A stretch of DNA of 64,000 bases from Cricetomys ansorgei (GCA_026225945.1 JAMJFZ010004066.1:870001-934000); one strand, 5' to 3'. Positions 11,949 through 22,795 are shown, counted from the first letter of the stretch. The notes: generated by a model from the sequence alone, not told the origin. Translations and numbers: made by a program.

Positions 11949-12103
11949 GGTCTTTCTTTCCTTCTTTCTTTCCTTCTTTCTCTCTTTCTCTCTTTCTCTC
12001 TTTCTCTCTTTCTCTCTTTCTCTCTTTCTCTCTTTCTCTCTTTTCTCTCTTTCTCTCTTTCTCTCTTTCTCTCTTTCTCTCTTTCTTTCTTTCTTTCTTT
12101 CTT
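11949..12103 (+). repeat. (TTTC)n/(CTCTTT)n microsatellite
   Basis: About 150 bp of polypyrimidine units, directly attached to the A-tail side of a B1. The phenylalanine/serine/leucine- and lysine/arginine/glutamate-rich frames here are artefacts. Confidence 0.95.
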
Positions 12104-12258
12104 TCCAAAACAAGGTCTCTCTGTTGTAACCCTGGCTCTCCTGGAACTCACTCTGTATGTAGACCAGGCTGGCCTTGAACTCAGAGATCCTCCTGCCTCT
12201 GCCTCCCAAGTGCTGGGATTAAAGGCGTGTGTTGCCGCCTCTGCAACCACCACCTGGC
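12104..12258 (-). mobile_element. B1 SINE
   Basis: Full complement with 'gtagaccaggctggccttga' and 'gtgctgggattaaaggcgtg'. The microsatellite grew from its poly(A) tail. Confidence 0.9.
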
Positions 12259-12656
12259 AGAATTTTCAATTCTTCAAGCTAAAACCATCGCTCACCTGAA
12301 ACTCACACTGTTTTCAGCAGTGGGGAGTAGCCTAGCAAGGCAGCACGCTCCGCCTCTTTCCCATGCTATGTTTGTGGTACATTCTGTGTACTATTTCCTC
12401 TCGTCTGTTTTGCTGTTTTTCCAGTCATGACTAGCCCCATTGAATTCTTTTCCTTTAGCAACTGAATAGCTGAGAGAGGAAACTAGACTTCACAAATAGA
12501 ACTAAATCATGCAATGCTCCTTCCCACAAGAAAGACAGTCATATCATAAGAGACCATCCTGAGCTTTTTTTAAATTAAAATTACTGTTATCCCTCCCATA
12601 AGAGATTAATATTCATAAATGACGACTCTTTTGCAGAATCTATCATCCATAAGGTG
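12259..12656. other. Spacer with possible 3' tail of the retrocopy-like fragment
   Basis: The minus strand has a short A-run near 12.57 kb that could be an old poly(A) tail. Otherwise nothing is supported. Confidence 0.4.
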
Positions 12657-13080
12657 TCAGCTCAGAGGTAGGAAAAATACTGTTCCAGTAAAGTGCCGGT
12701 CTCCTAAGCTTAGGGTTGGTGTAGTGAGTGCCGTGCGACCTTGGGGCTGAGTCATCACGGCTTCCTCTGAGAAATTCATGGGAAGCCAGGAATCTTCAAA
12801 ATCTTTCAAAAGAAGCTTATCCTTTAGGTCCATAACTTCTTCAAGACGATTTATTAAAACATCAGAAAAATCCATCCCTCTGGCTACATCTACGTACATT
12901 TTGGGAGTCAAGCCCACTGGCAGTTATTTCTGAACTCATCATCGTTTTGCTGTTCCAAGTTCTTTCTCTCATAAGCAGCAGCATACAGCCAATGGAGATC
13001 CACCGAGTCTGTATTGTAATTGAAAACTACGTAGTGCAGGACCTCATACCATTTAGCGCTCTTTAAAATGTAGTGATTTG
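12657..13080 (-). pseudogene. Retrocopy-like fragment of an unidentified protein gene
   Basis: The minus strand has two open segments that read as real protein. One contains AKWYEVLHYVVFNYNTDS and YAAAYERKNLEQQNDDEF. The next, in another frame, contains TPKMYVDVARGMDFSDVL then RLEEVMDLKDKLLL. A stop or frameshift separates them near 12.91 kb. The first segment is cut at its 5' side by a B2-type SINE at 13.08 kb. The composition (acidic and aromatic, not repeat-like) argues against chance. I do not recognise the parent. The fragment looks intronless and is followed by a short A-rich tract near 12.57 kb, so a processed copy is likely. Confidence 0.55.
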
Positions 13081-13270
13081 GGCCAGTGAGATGGCTCAGT
13101 AGGGAAAGGCTCTTGGCGCACAGGCCTGACAACCTGAGCTTTGAGCCCCAGAACCCCCATAAAGGTGGGAGGAGGGAAGAGACTACACAAAGTTGTCCTC
13201 TGACCTTCACCTCTGCGTCATGGCGCGTGTACACAGGCATGCATAGACAAATTAAAAATTTTCTAAAAAA
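13081..13270 (+). mobile_element. B2/B3-type SINE cutting the retrocopy-like fragment
   Basis: 'ggccagtgagatggctcagt', 'gttgtcctctgaccttcac' and an A-rich end. Confidence 0.8.
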
Positions 13271-13371
13271 AATTTAAAGTTCAGTCAAATTGAACCACTA
13301 TTTTAAAAAGAATTATTTTATCATAAATTAAAACATTTTAAAGTCGGTATGAAAATCAGCCTCAAGTCAGA

Positions 13372-13455
13372 CCAGATGGCACAGGGAGGCCAAGGCAGGA
13401 GGATTGGAAGTTCAAGACCAGCCTGGGCAACTTTGCAATACTTTGTCTCAAAATC
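13372..13455 (+). mobile_element. B1-like SINE
   Basis: 'aggccaaggcaggaggattg' and 'caagaccagcctgggcaac'. Confidence 0.65.
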
Positions 13456-13867
13456 AAAAGGAAGCAAGGACAGGGGTGTGGGTGGCTTAGTGACGGAATA
13501 CTAGCCTACTATGTACAGTGCTCTAGGCTCACCCCCCCCCCAGCAGTGTAAACAATTAATATTGAATGCAAAGTAGCACCTGGATCACTCATGTGTGTAA
13601 AGCCCTAGACGGTTAAATTTCTTATACAAATAACTTCCCCAAAACAAAAAAGCTGGCCAAAGAAAGATGCATAGTAACCACCTTCCTACGTCTAAGAAGT
13701 CAATCCTATCACCCGGACAGATGGGTTCGGGCGGGGCCGCTCTCCATCTAATATTTCCTATTGTAAGCTCCCCTGTGTCAAGCACGGTGGTGAACAGCTG
13801 TGCTCCTATCACGCGGGGAGTGCGGGACAGGGAAAATCCTGAGTGTGAGCCCAACCCAGGCTACAGT

Positions 13868-13960
13868 GTTGAAAAAACAAAGAGGGAAGGAGAGAAAGAA
13901 AGGAGGGAGGGAGAGAGGCGGAAGGGGAGGGAGGAGGGCAGGCAAGGAGAAGGGGGATTT
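13868..13960 (+). repeat. Purine-rich (GGGA)n tract
   Basis: About 90 bp of almost pure A/G. Confidence 0.85.
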
Positions 13961-14950
13961 TCATTTTCGTGGTCATCTCAAACAGCCTCCTAGAACAGAG
14001 GCATGCTGGGGCCCCATGTGTACCAACAGTGATGTCGTTAGCTGGACAGTTGTCACGTTTACATCTGTCCTCAGGCCTTTTCCCTTGACACCTGCTGTCC
14101 TGCGCGTCATCTTAGCTGGGCTGTGGTTCAGCTATTTGGTCAGACGCTCTGAAGGCACATTTGCGATGTCCGATGTCCGCAGATGCCGAGTGAGGAAGAT
14201 TGCCCTGCGCCATGCGCGGGGGTCTTCTCCCTCCGAGGAAGGCCGCAGCTGGCAGCATTCTGCCGCTGTAGGGAAATACCTGAGATAATTAACTTCGGTG
14301 ACGCTCATTTTGCGTCACAGGTTTTCTTTAGTTTTGTTTTGAGGGTCAGGTGCAAGACTGAGCCACCCCCTTGCTTGGGCCTGAGGCCAGCTAGCCCATC
14401 ATTGCCAAGCTTGTGGTGGAACCAGACACTCCCCTCACACCTGGGAAGCAAGAGGGCAAGGAAGGGTCCGGGTGCCCCCAGTTCCATTCAAGCATGTGCC
14501 CCAGTGACCAGAAAGCACCCGACAGGAGGCTCTGTCTTCTGAAGTCCCACCACCTCACCCAACAGTGGTACCACTCTCGCCCTTGCAGGGAACAGCCGTG
14601 ATCCAAACTATAGCAAAGACCAGACCAAAACGACAAGAAGGAAATTTTCCCCAAGACTGTGCTGCAGGAAGCCTGGCTGAGGTTCTTCCAACTTTCTGAG
14701 TCAGAAATGCAACATCAGCTCACAACTTTTACCTGAGTGTCCATCTCAGTTGAGGGGTGGGGTGGGCAGGGAGGACACCATCTCCTGTCCATTCAGTCTC
14801 GTTGGTGAGCCCTGACCGACACCCATGCTGGGTGCCTTGCTTAGAATAGCCTCCCCATTTGACTTTGCTAGAGTGACATTTTCTCTTCCTGTCTTTTCAT
14901 ACCTCAGTGTTTTCAATTGTGTAACAGTCACCTAACTGTGGTTTATAACT
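13961..14950. other. Unique intergenic sequence with a CRE-half-site inverted repeat
   Basis: No repeat is recognised across almost 1 kb. A TGACGC/GCGTCA inverted repeat lies at 14299-14317. Open frames on both strands have no domain signature. Confidence 0.5.
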
Positions 14951-14954
14951 TTTG

Positions 14955-15127
14955 TTTAGGTGAGGGGGGCCACACACAGCCACCACGTGTCTATGTGTCC
15001 TCAGAGACCAGAGGGAGACCTTGGATCCCCTGGAGCTGGAGTTACAGGTGGCAGGGAGCCACCATCAAGGGTGCTGGGAACTGAATTCAGCTCCTCTGGA
15101 AGAGCAGCGAGTGACTCTCTCCAGCCC
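14955..15127 (-). mobile_element. B2 SINE
   Basis: 'ggtgctgggaactgaattca' and 'gactctctccagcccc'. Confidence 0.8.
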
Positions 15128-15407
15128 CTGTTTTATTTTTTATGCATAGATGACATATTAGTGGGAACCTAAGTTTCTTCCCAGATTGAGAAATGCCTTT
15201 TTTTATTTGTAAATTTGGCCAAAGGTGGGGGACGGGGTAAAGAGACTCTTTTTAAAAGGTTTGTAAACTTGTTCCAAGAGTTACTATAAAGCAATAGCTA
15301 ATACCACTTTAGAGATTACAAGCATCTTTGGGGAAATATTTTATTTCACGGGAACTATTTGGAAGGGCAGGATTCATTCAGAGTCTTAGAGCGTTTGCTT
15401 GGGATAG

Positions 15408-15742
15408 AAAACCAGAGCCAGAGAGACAACTCAGCAAGTAAAAGTGCTTGTTGTGCAATCCGGACTCCCGAGTTCAAGCCCCAGAACCCACTTTGAAAAG
15501 GCAGATGTGCCCATGCACATCTGGAATCCCAGAACACCTACGGTGAGATGGGAGGTGGAGACAAAGGAATCAGCCAGAAGCCTGCAAGCCAGCGAGCCTG
15601 CAGTTCACAGAGCAGCGGAGACAGGAGCCCTGCCTCAGCAAAGAGGCAGGACAGAGGATCCCGGACTCTTTCCCATAACCTCCACACGTGCACACTGTCA
15701 CGCATGTGCACGTGCACATAATGGTGAAAATTAAAACTAAAA
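15408..15742 (+). mobile_element. B4-type composite SINE
   Basis: An ID-like head (gagacaactcagcaagtaaa, 'cgagttcaagccccagaacc') is followed by a B1-like body and a CA-rich tail. Confidence 0.7.
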
Positions 15743-15780
15743 AGAGGGGGGGAAAAACCAGAAACTTAAGTGAGAGAGTC

Positions 15781-15877
15781 TGTCCTTGCTAGTTTTATGT
15801 CAACTTGACACAAGCTAGAGTCACCTGAAAGGAGGGAACCTCTCAACTGAGAAAAAGCCTCCATAAGATCCTGATGT
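15781..15877 (-). mobile_element. Rodent repeat, part 1 (split by a B2)
   Basis: It contains atgtcaacttgacacaagct and 'ggagggaacctctcaactga', which mark one end of an abundant rodent repeat. The other half resumes at 16.03 kb after a B2 SINE. Confidence 0.55.
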
Positions 15878-16030
15878 TGGACTGGAGAGATGGCTCAGCA
15901 GTTAAGAGCACTGGCTGCTCTTCCAGAAGACCCAGGTTCAATTCCCAACACCCACGTGGCATCTCACAACTGTCTGTAACTCCTGTTCCAAGGGCTCTCA
16001 CACCCTCATACAATACACATATAGAAAGAA
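15878..16030 (+). mobile_element. B2 SINE inserted in a rodent repeat
   Basis: 'ggactggagagatggctcag' and 'gttcaattcccaacacccac'. The flanking repeat resumes beyond it. Confidence 0.9.
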
Positions 16031-16225
16031 AGAAAGCAAGCCAGTAAGCAGCACCCCTCCATGCTCTCTTCATCAGTTCCTGCCTCTGGGTTCCTGCCCT
16101 GTTTCAGTTCCTGCCTTGGCTTCCCTCAGTGGACTGTGTAAGCCCCATAGACCCTTTCCTCCCTAACTTGCTTTCGGTTGTGGTGTTCTGTCTCAGCAAT
16201 AATAATCCTAAGCAGGACAGAAGCT
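16031..16225 (-). mobile_element. Rodent repeat, part 2
   Basis: It continues 'gcaagccagtaagcagcacc' to 'cagcaataataatcctaagc'. The same landmarks recur in altered form at 18.74-18.98 kb. Confidence 0.5.
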
Positions 16226-16429
16226 TCATAGGTCTAGTGTACTGCCCAAATTACATTCCCTAAAGGGCTCCTGTTCTCATCAAGGTCTGGATGGGACTGG
16301 GGAAACTATTTTGTCCATAAACCCCAATTACCATCATGTGGCCTGTTTGGTTTTGTTTTCTTTCCTCCAGAGAATCACGAGTGGAACCAACTGGAACGTC
16401 ACAGCTCATATTTAATTAATTAATTAATT

Positions 16430-16568
16430 ATTGTGTTTTGAGACAAGGTTTCTCTGTTGTAACCCTGACTGTCCTGGAACTAACTCATAGACCAGGCTGG
16501 CCTTGAATTCACAGAGATCCGCCTGTTTCTGCCTCCCAAGTGCTGGGATTAAAGCCATGCACCGCCAA
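16430..16568 (-). mobile_element. B1 SINE
   Basis: 'gagacaaggtttctctgttg' and 'gtgctgggattaaagccatg', next to a (TTAA)n tail. Confidence 0.9.
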
Positions 16569-16769
16569 CACAGCCCATGTTTAATTTTTGTTCTGTTTCT
16601 GCTTTATGAATCTTAACACACACAACAAAAATGTCTTTTGGCAACAACGAACTAACCCACTGCCTGGTAGTATCCACAAGATCTGGTTTGAGGTGTGGTC
16701 TGCTCCCCAGGTGAATTCTGTCCTCAAGGCCCTTTGAAGACTGTGAATACCTAAACACTTTGCAATGGT

Positions 16770-17145
16770 CTTCTCCACATCACAGAGTCAAAGCAGCAAT
16801 CTGTCCGGGTTTGGATGAGAAACACTCCTCTCAGGCTCAGGTGTTTGAACACTTGGTTCCCAGTAGGAGGCGCTGTTTGGGAAAGGGAGCAGCAGTACTG
16901 GAGGAATTACATCACTGTGGGGCGGGTTTTGAGAGTTCAGAGCCTCCCTCACTTCCAGTTCACTGTCTCTGCTGTGAGCTCTGGGCTCCCTGCTCCTGCC
17001 GCAGTGCCTGCTGCTGTGCCTGCTTCTTGCCGTGCCTCCCCACCACGGTGTGCTCTTACCTCTCTGGAGCCATAAATCAACATAAACTCTTCTAGAAGTT
17101 GGTCATGGTGTTTTATCACAGCAAGAGAAAAGTAACCAATCCAGA
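16770..17145 (+). mobile_element. Rodent MaLR-like repeat
   Basis: Landmarks are 'cagtaggaggcgctgtttgg', 'gtcatggtgttttatcacag' and the end 'gagaaaagtaaccaatccag', a pattern common in rodent interspersed repeats. No family name is assigned. Confidence 0.45.
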
Positions 17146-17304
17146 ACCCAGCTTTACCACCATACTAAGCGAGGCAACATACACAGCTTATAATAACTTG
17201 TAGCAATTCAAAGTTAAAGTTTTTCTCACCAGATATCCTTTCCCCACTAAACTAATGGGTCAGGTCAAGTGAATCCACAGACCATAATAAGAATTGAAAG
17301 TCAA

Positions 17305-17445
17305 ATGTAAGCTGGGCATGGTGGCACACACCTTTAATCCCAGCACTTGGGAGGCAGAGGCAAGTGGATCTCTGTGAGTTTGAGGCCAGCCTGACCTATG
17401 TAGTGAGCTATAGTCAGCCAGAGCTACATAGTGAGATCCTGTCTC
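17305..17445 (+). mobile_element. B1 SINE
   Basis: 'agctgggcatggtggcacac' to 'gagatcctgtctc' and a long A-run. Confidence 0.9.
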
Positions 17446-17575
17446 AAAAAAAAAAAAAAAAAAAAGAAGAGAAAAGAAAGAGAAGAGAGAGGAAGGAAAG
17501 CAAGAAGGAAGGAAGGAAGGAAAGAAGGAAGGAAGGAAGGAAGGAAGGAAGGAAGGAAGGAAGGAAGGACAGAAA
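17446..17575 (+). repeat. (A)n(GGAA)n microsatellite
   Basis: Poly(A) grading into (GGAA)n, grown from the preceding B1 tail. Confidence 0.95.
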
Positions 17576-17854
17576 AGAGTCCAATGTAGAGTCAAAGCAC
17601 TAAATAGAGTGCATTGGGAAAAGTGCCAAGCACCCATAGGGGTGAGCACGTCCAGTCTACAGCGGGCATTTCAGCGAGACTTCATTTTTGTGTATATTTG
17701 AGTGTTAGAGATCAAACCCAGAGCCTTGTGCTTTTGAGGTGAGCACTTTACAACTGAGTACACTCCTAGCCATTTATCTCTATTTTGAGACAAGGCTGGA
17801 CATCAAAGGAGGAAAGGCTTATTTGCCTCACAGTTTCCTCAGTCAGTTGGTGTT

Positions 17855-18200
17855 GGGGAAGTTTATTTTTAGTTCTGTTTGAAATTGTTTTGTGTACTGT
17901 TGGGTGAGGGGCTATCCTAGGTCTAGGACGTTCTCTATAGTTTGCAGGTGTTGGATTTCTGTGGGGGACGTTTGATTGCTTATGATCTGCATGTGCTATC
18001 AGTAGAACATCTAAGGAGTTCTGAATCAATAAAACACCTGAGTGGAGACGCCTGTGGTTCCACTGTCCAGGTTGGCGCTTGTCATGGCGGTGCTTCCCTG
18101 TGCTGAGGTCTGGCAGGGATTGCACCTATGAAAACACCTCCGTGACATCCTTGGTGACCCACCCAGTAGGTGTAATACTATACAAGTTGGTGCTGTCATT
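17855..18200 (+). mobile_element. LTR-like dispersed repeat, copy 2 of 4
   Basis: This is the only copy on the plus strand. It starts gaagtttatttttagttctg, includes 'cagtagaacatctaaggag' and an AATAAA followed by 'acacctgag', and extends further 3' than the others, to 'aggtgtaatactatacaagt'. Confidence 0.65.
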
Positions 18201-18734
18201 TTGGGGCCGGCGATGAGACAGAATATCATAGCAGGGAATAGATGGAGGGACAAAGCTGCTCAACTCATGGTGTCTGGAAAGCGAGAAAGACAGCCACTCA
18301 TAGAGAGAAAGACACAGAAGAGCCAAGGTCCCGATACCACCTTCGAGAGCACGATGAGCCAAGGCCAGAGATGTCCTCAAGAAGAACTGTAGACCATCTT
18401 GGTTATAGAAATGGTCCCAGCGTGTCCTGCATAGTGAACACTCACACCATCACACTCCCCACCCATGTCCTTGAAAGGCATGGCCAATGGATCACAGCAC
18501 TCTTCGCCTTGTAGTCATTAGTAATCGATCAGAGTGTTGTGTAGTAATTTCCTCTGAACTGAATCACTCCCTCCCAGAGGGGAGGCTTATTAGACTCAGA
18601 AAGCTTAAACAAAAGCCACGATATCTAGGAAAGCTCAAACTTCCAGGAGACTCCAAGGCCCCTCCCTGGCACTGTAGAAGCAGCACACAACTGCTAGAGA
18701 AAGAGACTGACCAGCCGAGCTGCCTGGCATGAGT
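18200..18734. other. Intergenic, no gene recognised
   Basis: This may be further internal or flanking sequence of the LTR-like copy 2, since it is not seen at the other three copies. No coding signature. Confidence 0.4.
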
Positions 18735-18980
18735 GGTGCCAGCCCTGGGCAGGTGTGCCTGAGTTGTATAAGAAAGGAAACTGAGCAAGCTATGAGGAGC
18801 CAGCAAGTAAGCAGCATTTCTCCACGGCTTCTGCTTCCATTCCTTCATACGTGTTCTTCCTGGAGTTCCTGCCCTGACTTCTCTCAACAGCAGAGATGGA
18901 GTGGGATTGAGACATGCAAGCTGAAATAGTCTTTCTTCCCCAGGTTGCTTTTGGTCATGGTATTCTATCACAGCTCAAAG
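18735..18980 (+). mobile_element. Related rodent repeat copy
   Basis: It shares 'agccagcaagtaagcagca', 'gagttcctgccctgacttc' and 'gcttttggtcatggtattct' with the 15.8-16.2 kb element. Confidence 0.45.
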
Positions 18981-19115
18981 ACAGGGTTTCTCAGTTGTAA
19001 CCCTGGCCATCCTGGAATTCACTCTGGAGACCAGGCTGGTTTCAAACTCACAGAGATCCACCTGCCTCTGCCTCCGAGTGCTGGGATTAAAGGCGTGAGC
19101 CACCACTGCCTGCCT
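18981..19115 (-). mobile_element. B1 SINE
   Basis: 'gacagggtttctcagttgta' to 'gtgagccaccactgcctgcc'. Confidence 0.9.
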
Positions 19116-19231
19116 AAACATAATTATTATTGCTATATTTGAAATTTCATCAATAAAAAGTAAATGGAAATCTATTCTCTCTTGCTATATTAATATATAA
19201 ATTATATTCTCAACTGCCTTTTGCCCAGTGT

Positions 19232-19598
19232 CTCAGTACTGTTGTATTGCTGTGAAGAGGCATCGTGACCAAGGTAACCCTTATAGAAGAAAGCATTTGA
19301 TTGGGGACTTTGCTTATAGTTTCAGAGGGTTAGTCCATCATCATTATGGCAGGAAGCAAACAGGCCCAGTGCTAGAGAGTACCTGAGAGCTTTACATCCT
19401 GGTCTACAGGCAGCAGCCAGAGAGAGAGAGACACTGGGCCTGGCATGGGCTTTTGAAATTCCCAAACCCACTCCAGCAACACACTTCCTTCAACAAGGTG
19501 GGTCCTTCTTGTGTCCTCACCAAAGAGTTCATCAACTGGGAACTAAGCATGCAAACATGCCTACGGGGAGCATTCTCATTCAAACCACTACGCCAAGT
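19232..19598 (+). mobile_element. Rodent dispersed repeat upstream of the LINE-1
   Basis: The start 'ttgtattgctgtgaagaggc' and the end 'cattctcattcaaaccacta' resemble the element at 20.05-20.40 kb, so two related insertions bracket the L1 ORF2 remnant. Confidence 0.55.
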
Positions 19599-19599
19599 C

Positions 19600-20050
19600 A
19601 TCAACAAATGGATCTCAGGAAACTGAAAAGCTTCTGTATATCCAAAGAAACTATCAAGCTTAAGAATAGGGTTGTAAATCCCATAGAAGTTTAGTGTCTA
19701 GAATATACAAAGAACTCAAGAGACTAGACATCAAGGAAAAAAAAAAAGGTTATAGAACTCAACAGTGTGTTCTGAACAGAACTACACATAGCCAATAAAT
19801 ATTTGAAAAAAATTTCAGCCACATTAGCCATCAGGAAAATGCAGGTTTTGGCCACTTTGAGGTTCCATCTCATCCAAGTCAGAATGACTGTCATAAAGAA
19901 GAAATAAAAATGGTAATAAATGCTGGAGGGAATGTGGGGAAAGAGAATTGCTCATCCGTTGTTAGTGGACGGACGAATGGGCATAGCCATTATGGAAATC
20001 AATGTGGAGAGTCCTCAAAACTCTAAAAAACAGATCTACCATATGGCCCA
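19600..20050 (+). mobile_element. LINE-1 ORF2 C-terminus, part 1
   Basis: The frame reads MDLRKLKSFCISKETIKL, the ORF2 C-terminal block of mammalian LINE-1. Conserved downstream nucleotide blocks follow (catcaggaaaatgcag, ctggagggaatgtgggg). It is full of frameshifts and is split from its 3' part by a 350-bp insertion. Confidence 0.8.
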
Positions 20051-20404
20051 GCGTATTAGTTACTTCCCTGCTGCTGTGATAAAATACCACGACCAAAAGT
20101 GACTTACGGAAGAAAGAGTTTATTTTGGTTTATGGTTCCAGAGGGTTACAGTCCAGCATGGCTGGGAAGGCAGCGGGAGCTGGAAGCTGACAGATCACAT
20201 TTTATGTTCACATAGGAAGCAGAGAGGGAGGACAGGAGGTGCAGTGACACTACAAACCCTCAAAACCTGCCCCTAGAGATACTCTTCTTCCAGCTCTGCC
20301 TCCTATAGGTTCCATAACTCCCCCAGCCCCACAGCGCCACCAGCTGGGGACCAAGTGCTCAAATACGTGAGCCTATGGGGGACATTCTTATTCAAACCAC
20401 CACA
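20051..20404 (+). mobile_element. Rodent dispersed repeat inserted in LINE-1
   Basis: It begins attagttacttccctgctgc and carries gtgataaaataccacgacca, a sequence common in rodent genomes, and ends near 'cattcttattcaaaccacca'. LINE-1 sequence continues on both sides, so it inserted into the L1. I do not assign a family name. Confidence 0.6.
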
Positions 20405-20975
20405 CCAAGCTGTATCACTCCTGGACACACACTCAAAGGACTCCATGTCCCACTACAGAGATTTGTACATTCACGTGTGTGGCTGTTCTATCCACAACAA
20501 CTAGAAAATGGACGGGAAAATAGATAACGAAAGTGGGGTACGTATATATAACGGAATTTCATTCAACTGGAAGGAAAAATGAAACAATAAAAATTTCAGG
20601 AAATGACGAATTATTTCTAAAAATGTGTAGAACTGAAAGATATTATACAAAGTGAGCTAGCCCAGGCCCGGTCATGTTCTGTCTCGTGAGTGTATCTTAG
20701 CTTCAGACTTTTAGATCCATGTGTTTAATTTGGGGTGTCTGTAGAAGTCAAGAAATGAGAAAGAGTCATGGTGGAGTGAAATAGAAGAAATCTTTGTGAG
20801 ATGGAGGGGTAGTGAGACACATGCTGTGAAAGCAGGCGGAGGAAATATTGGGGTTAAAGGCTTAAACAGGGATGGGAGTGGGGGAGGAAGAAGGGGGGGG
20901 TAGAACAGGTTAACCAAAACCAAGGGTCATGAACAAGGCTATGGAAACTCCCTGCTCTGCAAGCTGATTAAAAAT
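20405..20975 (+). mobile_element. LINE-1 3' end, part 2
   Basis: This continues the interrupted LINE-1: tatcactcctggacacacac, then a block like 'ggaatttcattcaactggaa', then 3' UTR purine-rich sequence up to a short A-rich end. Confidence 0.7.
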
Positions 20976-20982
20976 AAAAGCT

Positions 20983-21122
20983 GGGCAGTGGTGGTGTACT
21001 TTAATCCCAGCACTCTGGAGGCAGAGGCAGGAAGATCTCTGTGAGTTTGAAGGCAGCCTGGTCTCCAGAGTGAGTTCCGGGACAGCCAGAGTTACAACAG
21101 AGAAACCCTGTTTCAAAAAAAC
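20983..21122 (+). mobile_element. B1 SINE
   Basis: 'agctgggcagtggtggtgta' to 'acaacagagaaaccctgttt'. Confidence 0.9.
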
Positions 21123-21162
21123 CATATATATGTACCAAATATACATACACATATATGACTTG

Positions 21163-21328
21163 GGGCCAGTGAAGTGGCTCAACTTATAAAGGCATTGTTG
21201 CCAAGCTTGAAAACCTGAGTTTAATCCCAGGACCCACATGGCAGAAGGAGAGAACCAACTCCTACAAGTTGTTTTCTGATTTACACACACACACAGAGCA
21301 CACTAAATAAATGAAATTTAAGAAATTA
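21163..21328 (+). mobile_element. B2/B3-type SINE
   Basis: 'ggggccagtgaagtggctca' and 'taatcccaggacccacatgg'. Confidence 0.75.
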
Positions 21329-21329
21329 G

Positions 21330-21379
<50 letters not shown>
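21330..21379 (+). repeat. (TG)n microsatellite
   Basis: About 48 bp of uninterrupted TG. Confidence 0.95.
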
Positions 21380-21380
<1 letters not shown>

Positions 21381-21889
21381 GTTTTTTTAAAGAAGGCACC
21401 TGAACAGGGGTACCCTGCATAGGTAGACGATGCTTCCCACAGAAGACAAAGTTATTCAATGAAAAGCCCAATGCCAAGTGCAGGGTACCTGCCTGTGAGT
21501 TGTTGGTTAGGGAAGTTCCCCAAGAAGCACAGGCAATCGTCATCGTTCTTGGTTTTCCACCAAAACCAGATGGTAAAACACTGCCACCAAAGACACCACT
21601 CACTTTGTTTCAGGGCATAGAGAAATCAAGCTGGCTGGCTTTGACCGTGCAGGCCACTGGTGGAGAAATGTCATCAGTCAGTGGTGGATCCTGGTTGCCA
21701 CAGTATTGCCAGTGTGCCATATGTGCCCATTGGAGCAGCAGTGGCTTGGTTCCTATAAGGGGAACCAGCTGTTTTCTGCTTGATCTTGAGGCCTGTTCCA
21801 CAGGAGAGAATTCACGCCTGGTACTGTAAACCTAGGGAGAAGTCTATGGAAGTATTACGGTTGTTTTGCTACACGGACATGTTGTCAAA
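21380..21889. other. No gene recognised
   Basis: A 109-codon frame crosses it but shows no motif. It may be an upstream part of the following LINE-derived segment. Confidence 0.4.
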
Positions 21890-22505
21890 CCGCTTTCTAA
21901 ACATTTGTGTTTGTGTCCATAAGGTAGTGTTGCTCTCAGCCTTGATCAAAGACGCTTCTTCTGCAGCTGGCAGCGGTCAAGTACAGAGACTCACAACTGG
22001 TCAAAGTGCCAAGAATAAGTGACTCTTGATGCTCAGCCTGAAAGCAGAATAGCTACATACACCGAGACTTGGGGACTAGCATGGGGGAGGGCGGGAAGAA
22101 CATAAGAGACAGCAGATGGAGAGGAATGATGTGAAACGCAGTATTCTGGGCATGGCATGACAGGGTGCTGCATTCATGAACTCACTTCAGCTATGGTTGT
22201 CAGCACAAGATCAACCCAGCCATCATTTCATCTTGAATGGGAGAGGCTTCGTAAGGTTCCACGCCAAGCTAAGAAGCCATTGGCAATTGGTGGCTGCTGG
22301 ACAGGGTAGGTCATCTTTTTTAGGAGTGTGGCAGCTAGTAGGTTGTCCACACCCATGTGCACACAGACAACACTAACTGAACTCAGTGGGGTATTAAAAA
22401 AAAAAAAAGCAGAGGGTATGAAGGTGGACGCAGAATATGTTGGGCATCTGGAAGGAATGGGAGGGTGGGGTTGGGGTGGAAATGATCAAGACCCATTGTG
22501 TACAT
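21890..22505 (+). mobile_element. Rodent LINE-1 (Lx-like) 3' UTR segment
   Basis: Blocks typical of rodent L1 3' UTRs are present: actcacaactggtcaaagtg, ggcatggcatgacagggtgc, agcacaagatcaacccag, 'taggttgtccacacccatgt' and 'aaatgatcaagacccattg', with an internal A-run. The match is from memory of the family. Confidence 0.5.
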
Positions 22506-22509
22506 TATA

Positions 22510-22657
22510 AAATTGCCAGCTGGGCGGTGCGGTACACGACTTGAATCCCAGCACTCGGGAGGCAGAGGCAGGTGGATCTCTGTGAGTTTGAGGCCAGTCT
22601 GGTCTGCAGAGTGAGTTCCAGGACAGCCAGAGCTACAACAGTAAAACCTTGTCTAAA
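22510..22657 (+). mobile_element. B1 SINE
   Basis: 'agctgggcggtgcggtacac' to 'agctacaacagtaaaacctt'. Confidence 0.9.
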
Positions 22658-22662
22658 AAAAA

Positions 22663-22795
22663 AGCCAAGCCTAGTGGTGTTTAATCCCAGCACTTGGGAG
22701 GCAGAGGCAGGTAGATCTCTGCACTTGAATACAGCCAGGTCTACAGAGCAAGTTCCAGGACAATCAGGGCTACAGAGAAAAAACCTGTCTCTAAA
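22663..22795 (+). mobile_element. B1 SINE, tandem with the previous
   Basis: 'gccaagcctagtggtgttta' to 'gctacagagaaaaaacctgt'. Two B1 copies lie head to tail. Confidence 0.9.

Noticed and set aside
11806..12253. Lys/Arg/Glu-rich frames near 12 kb
   Set aside because: TTTC microsatellite plus B1 translation.
13585..13854. 89-codon minus frame with a hydrophobic stretch near its end
   Set aside because: It looks membrane-like (WLLCIFLWPAFLFWGSYLY), but no family was recognised, there is no splice or promoter context, and its length is compatible with chance.
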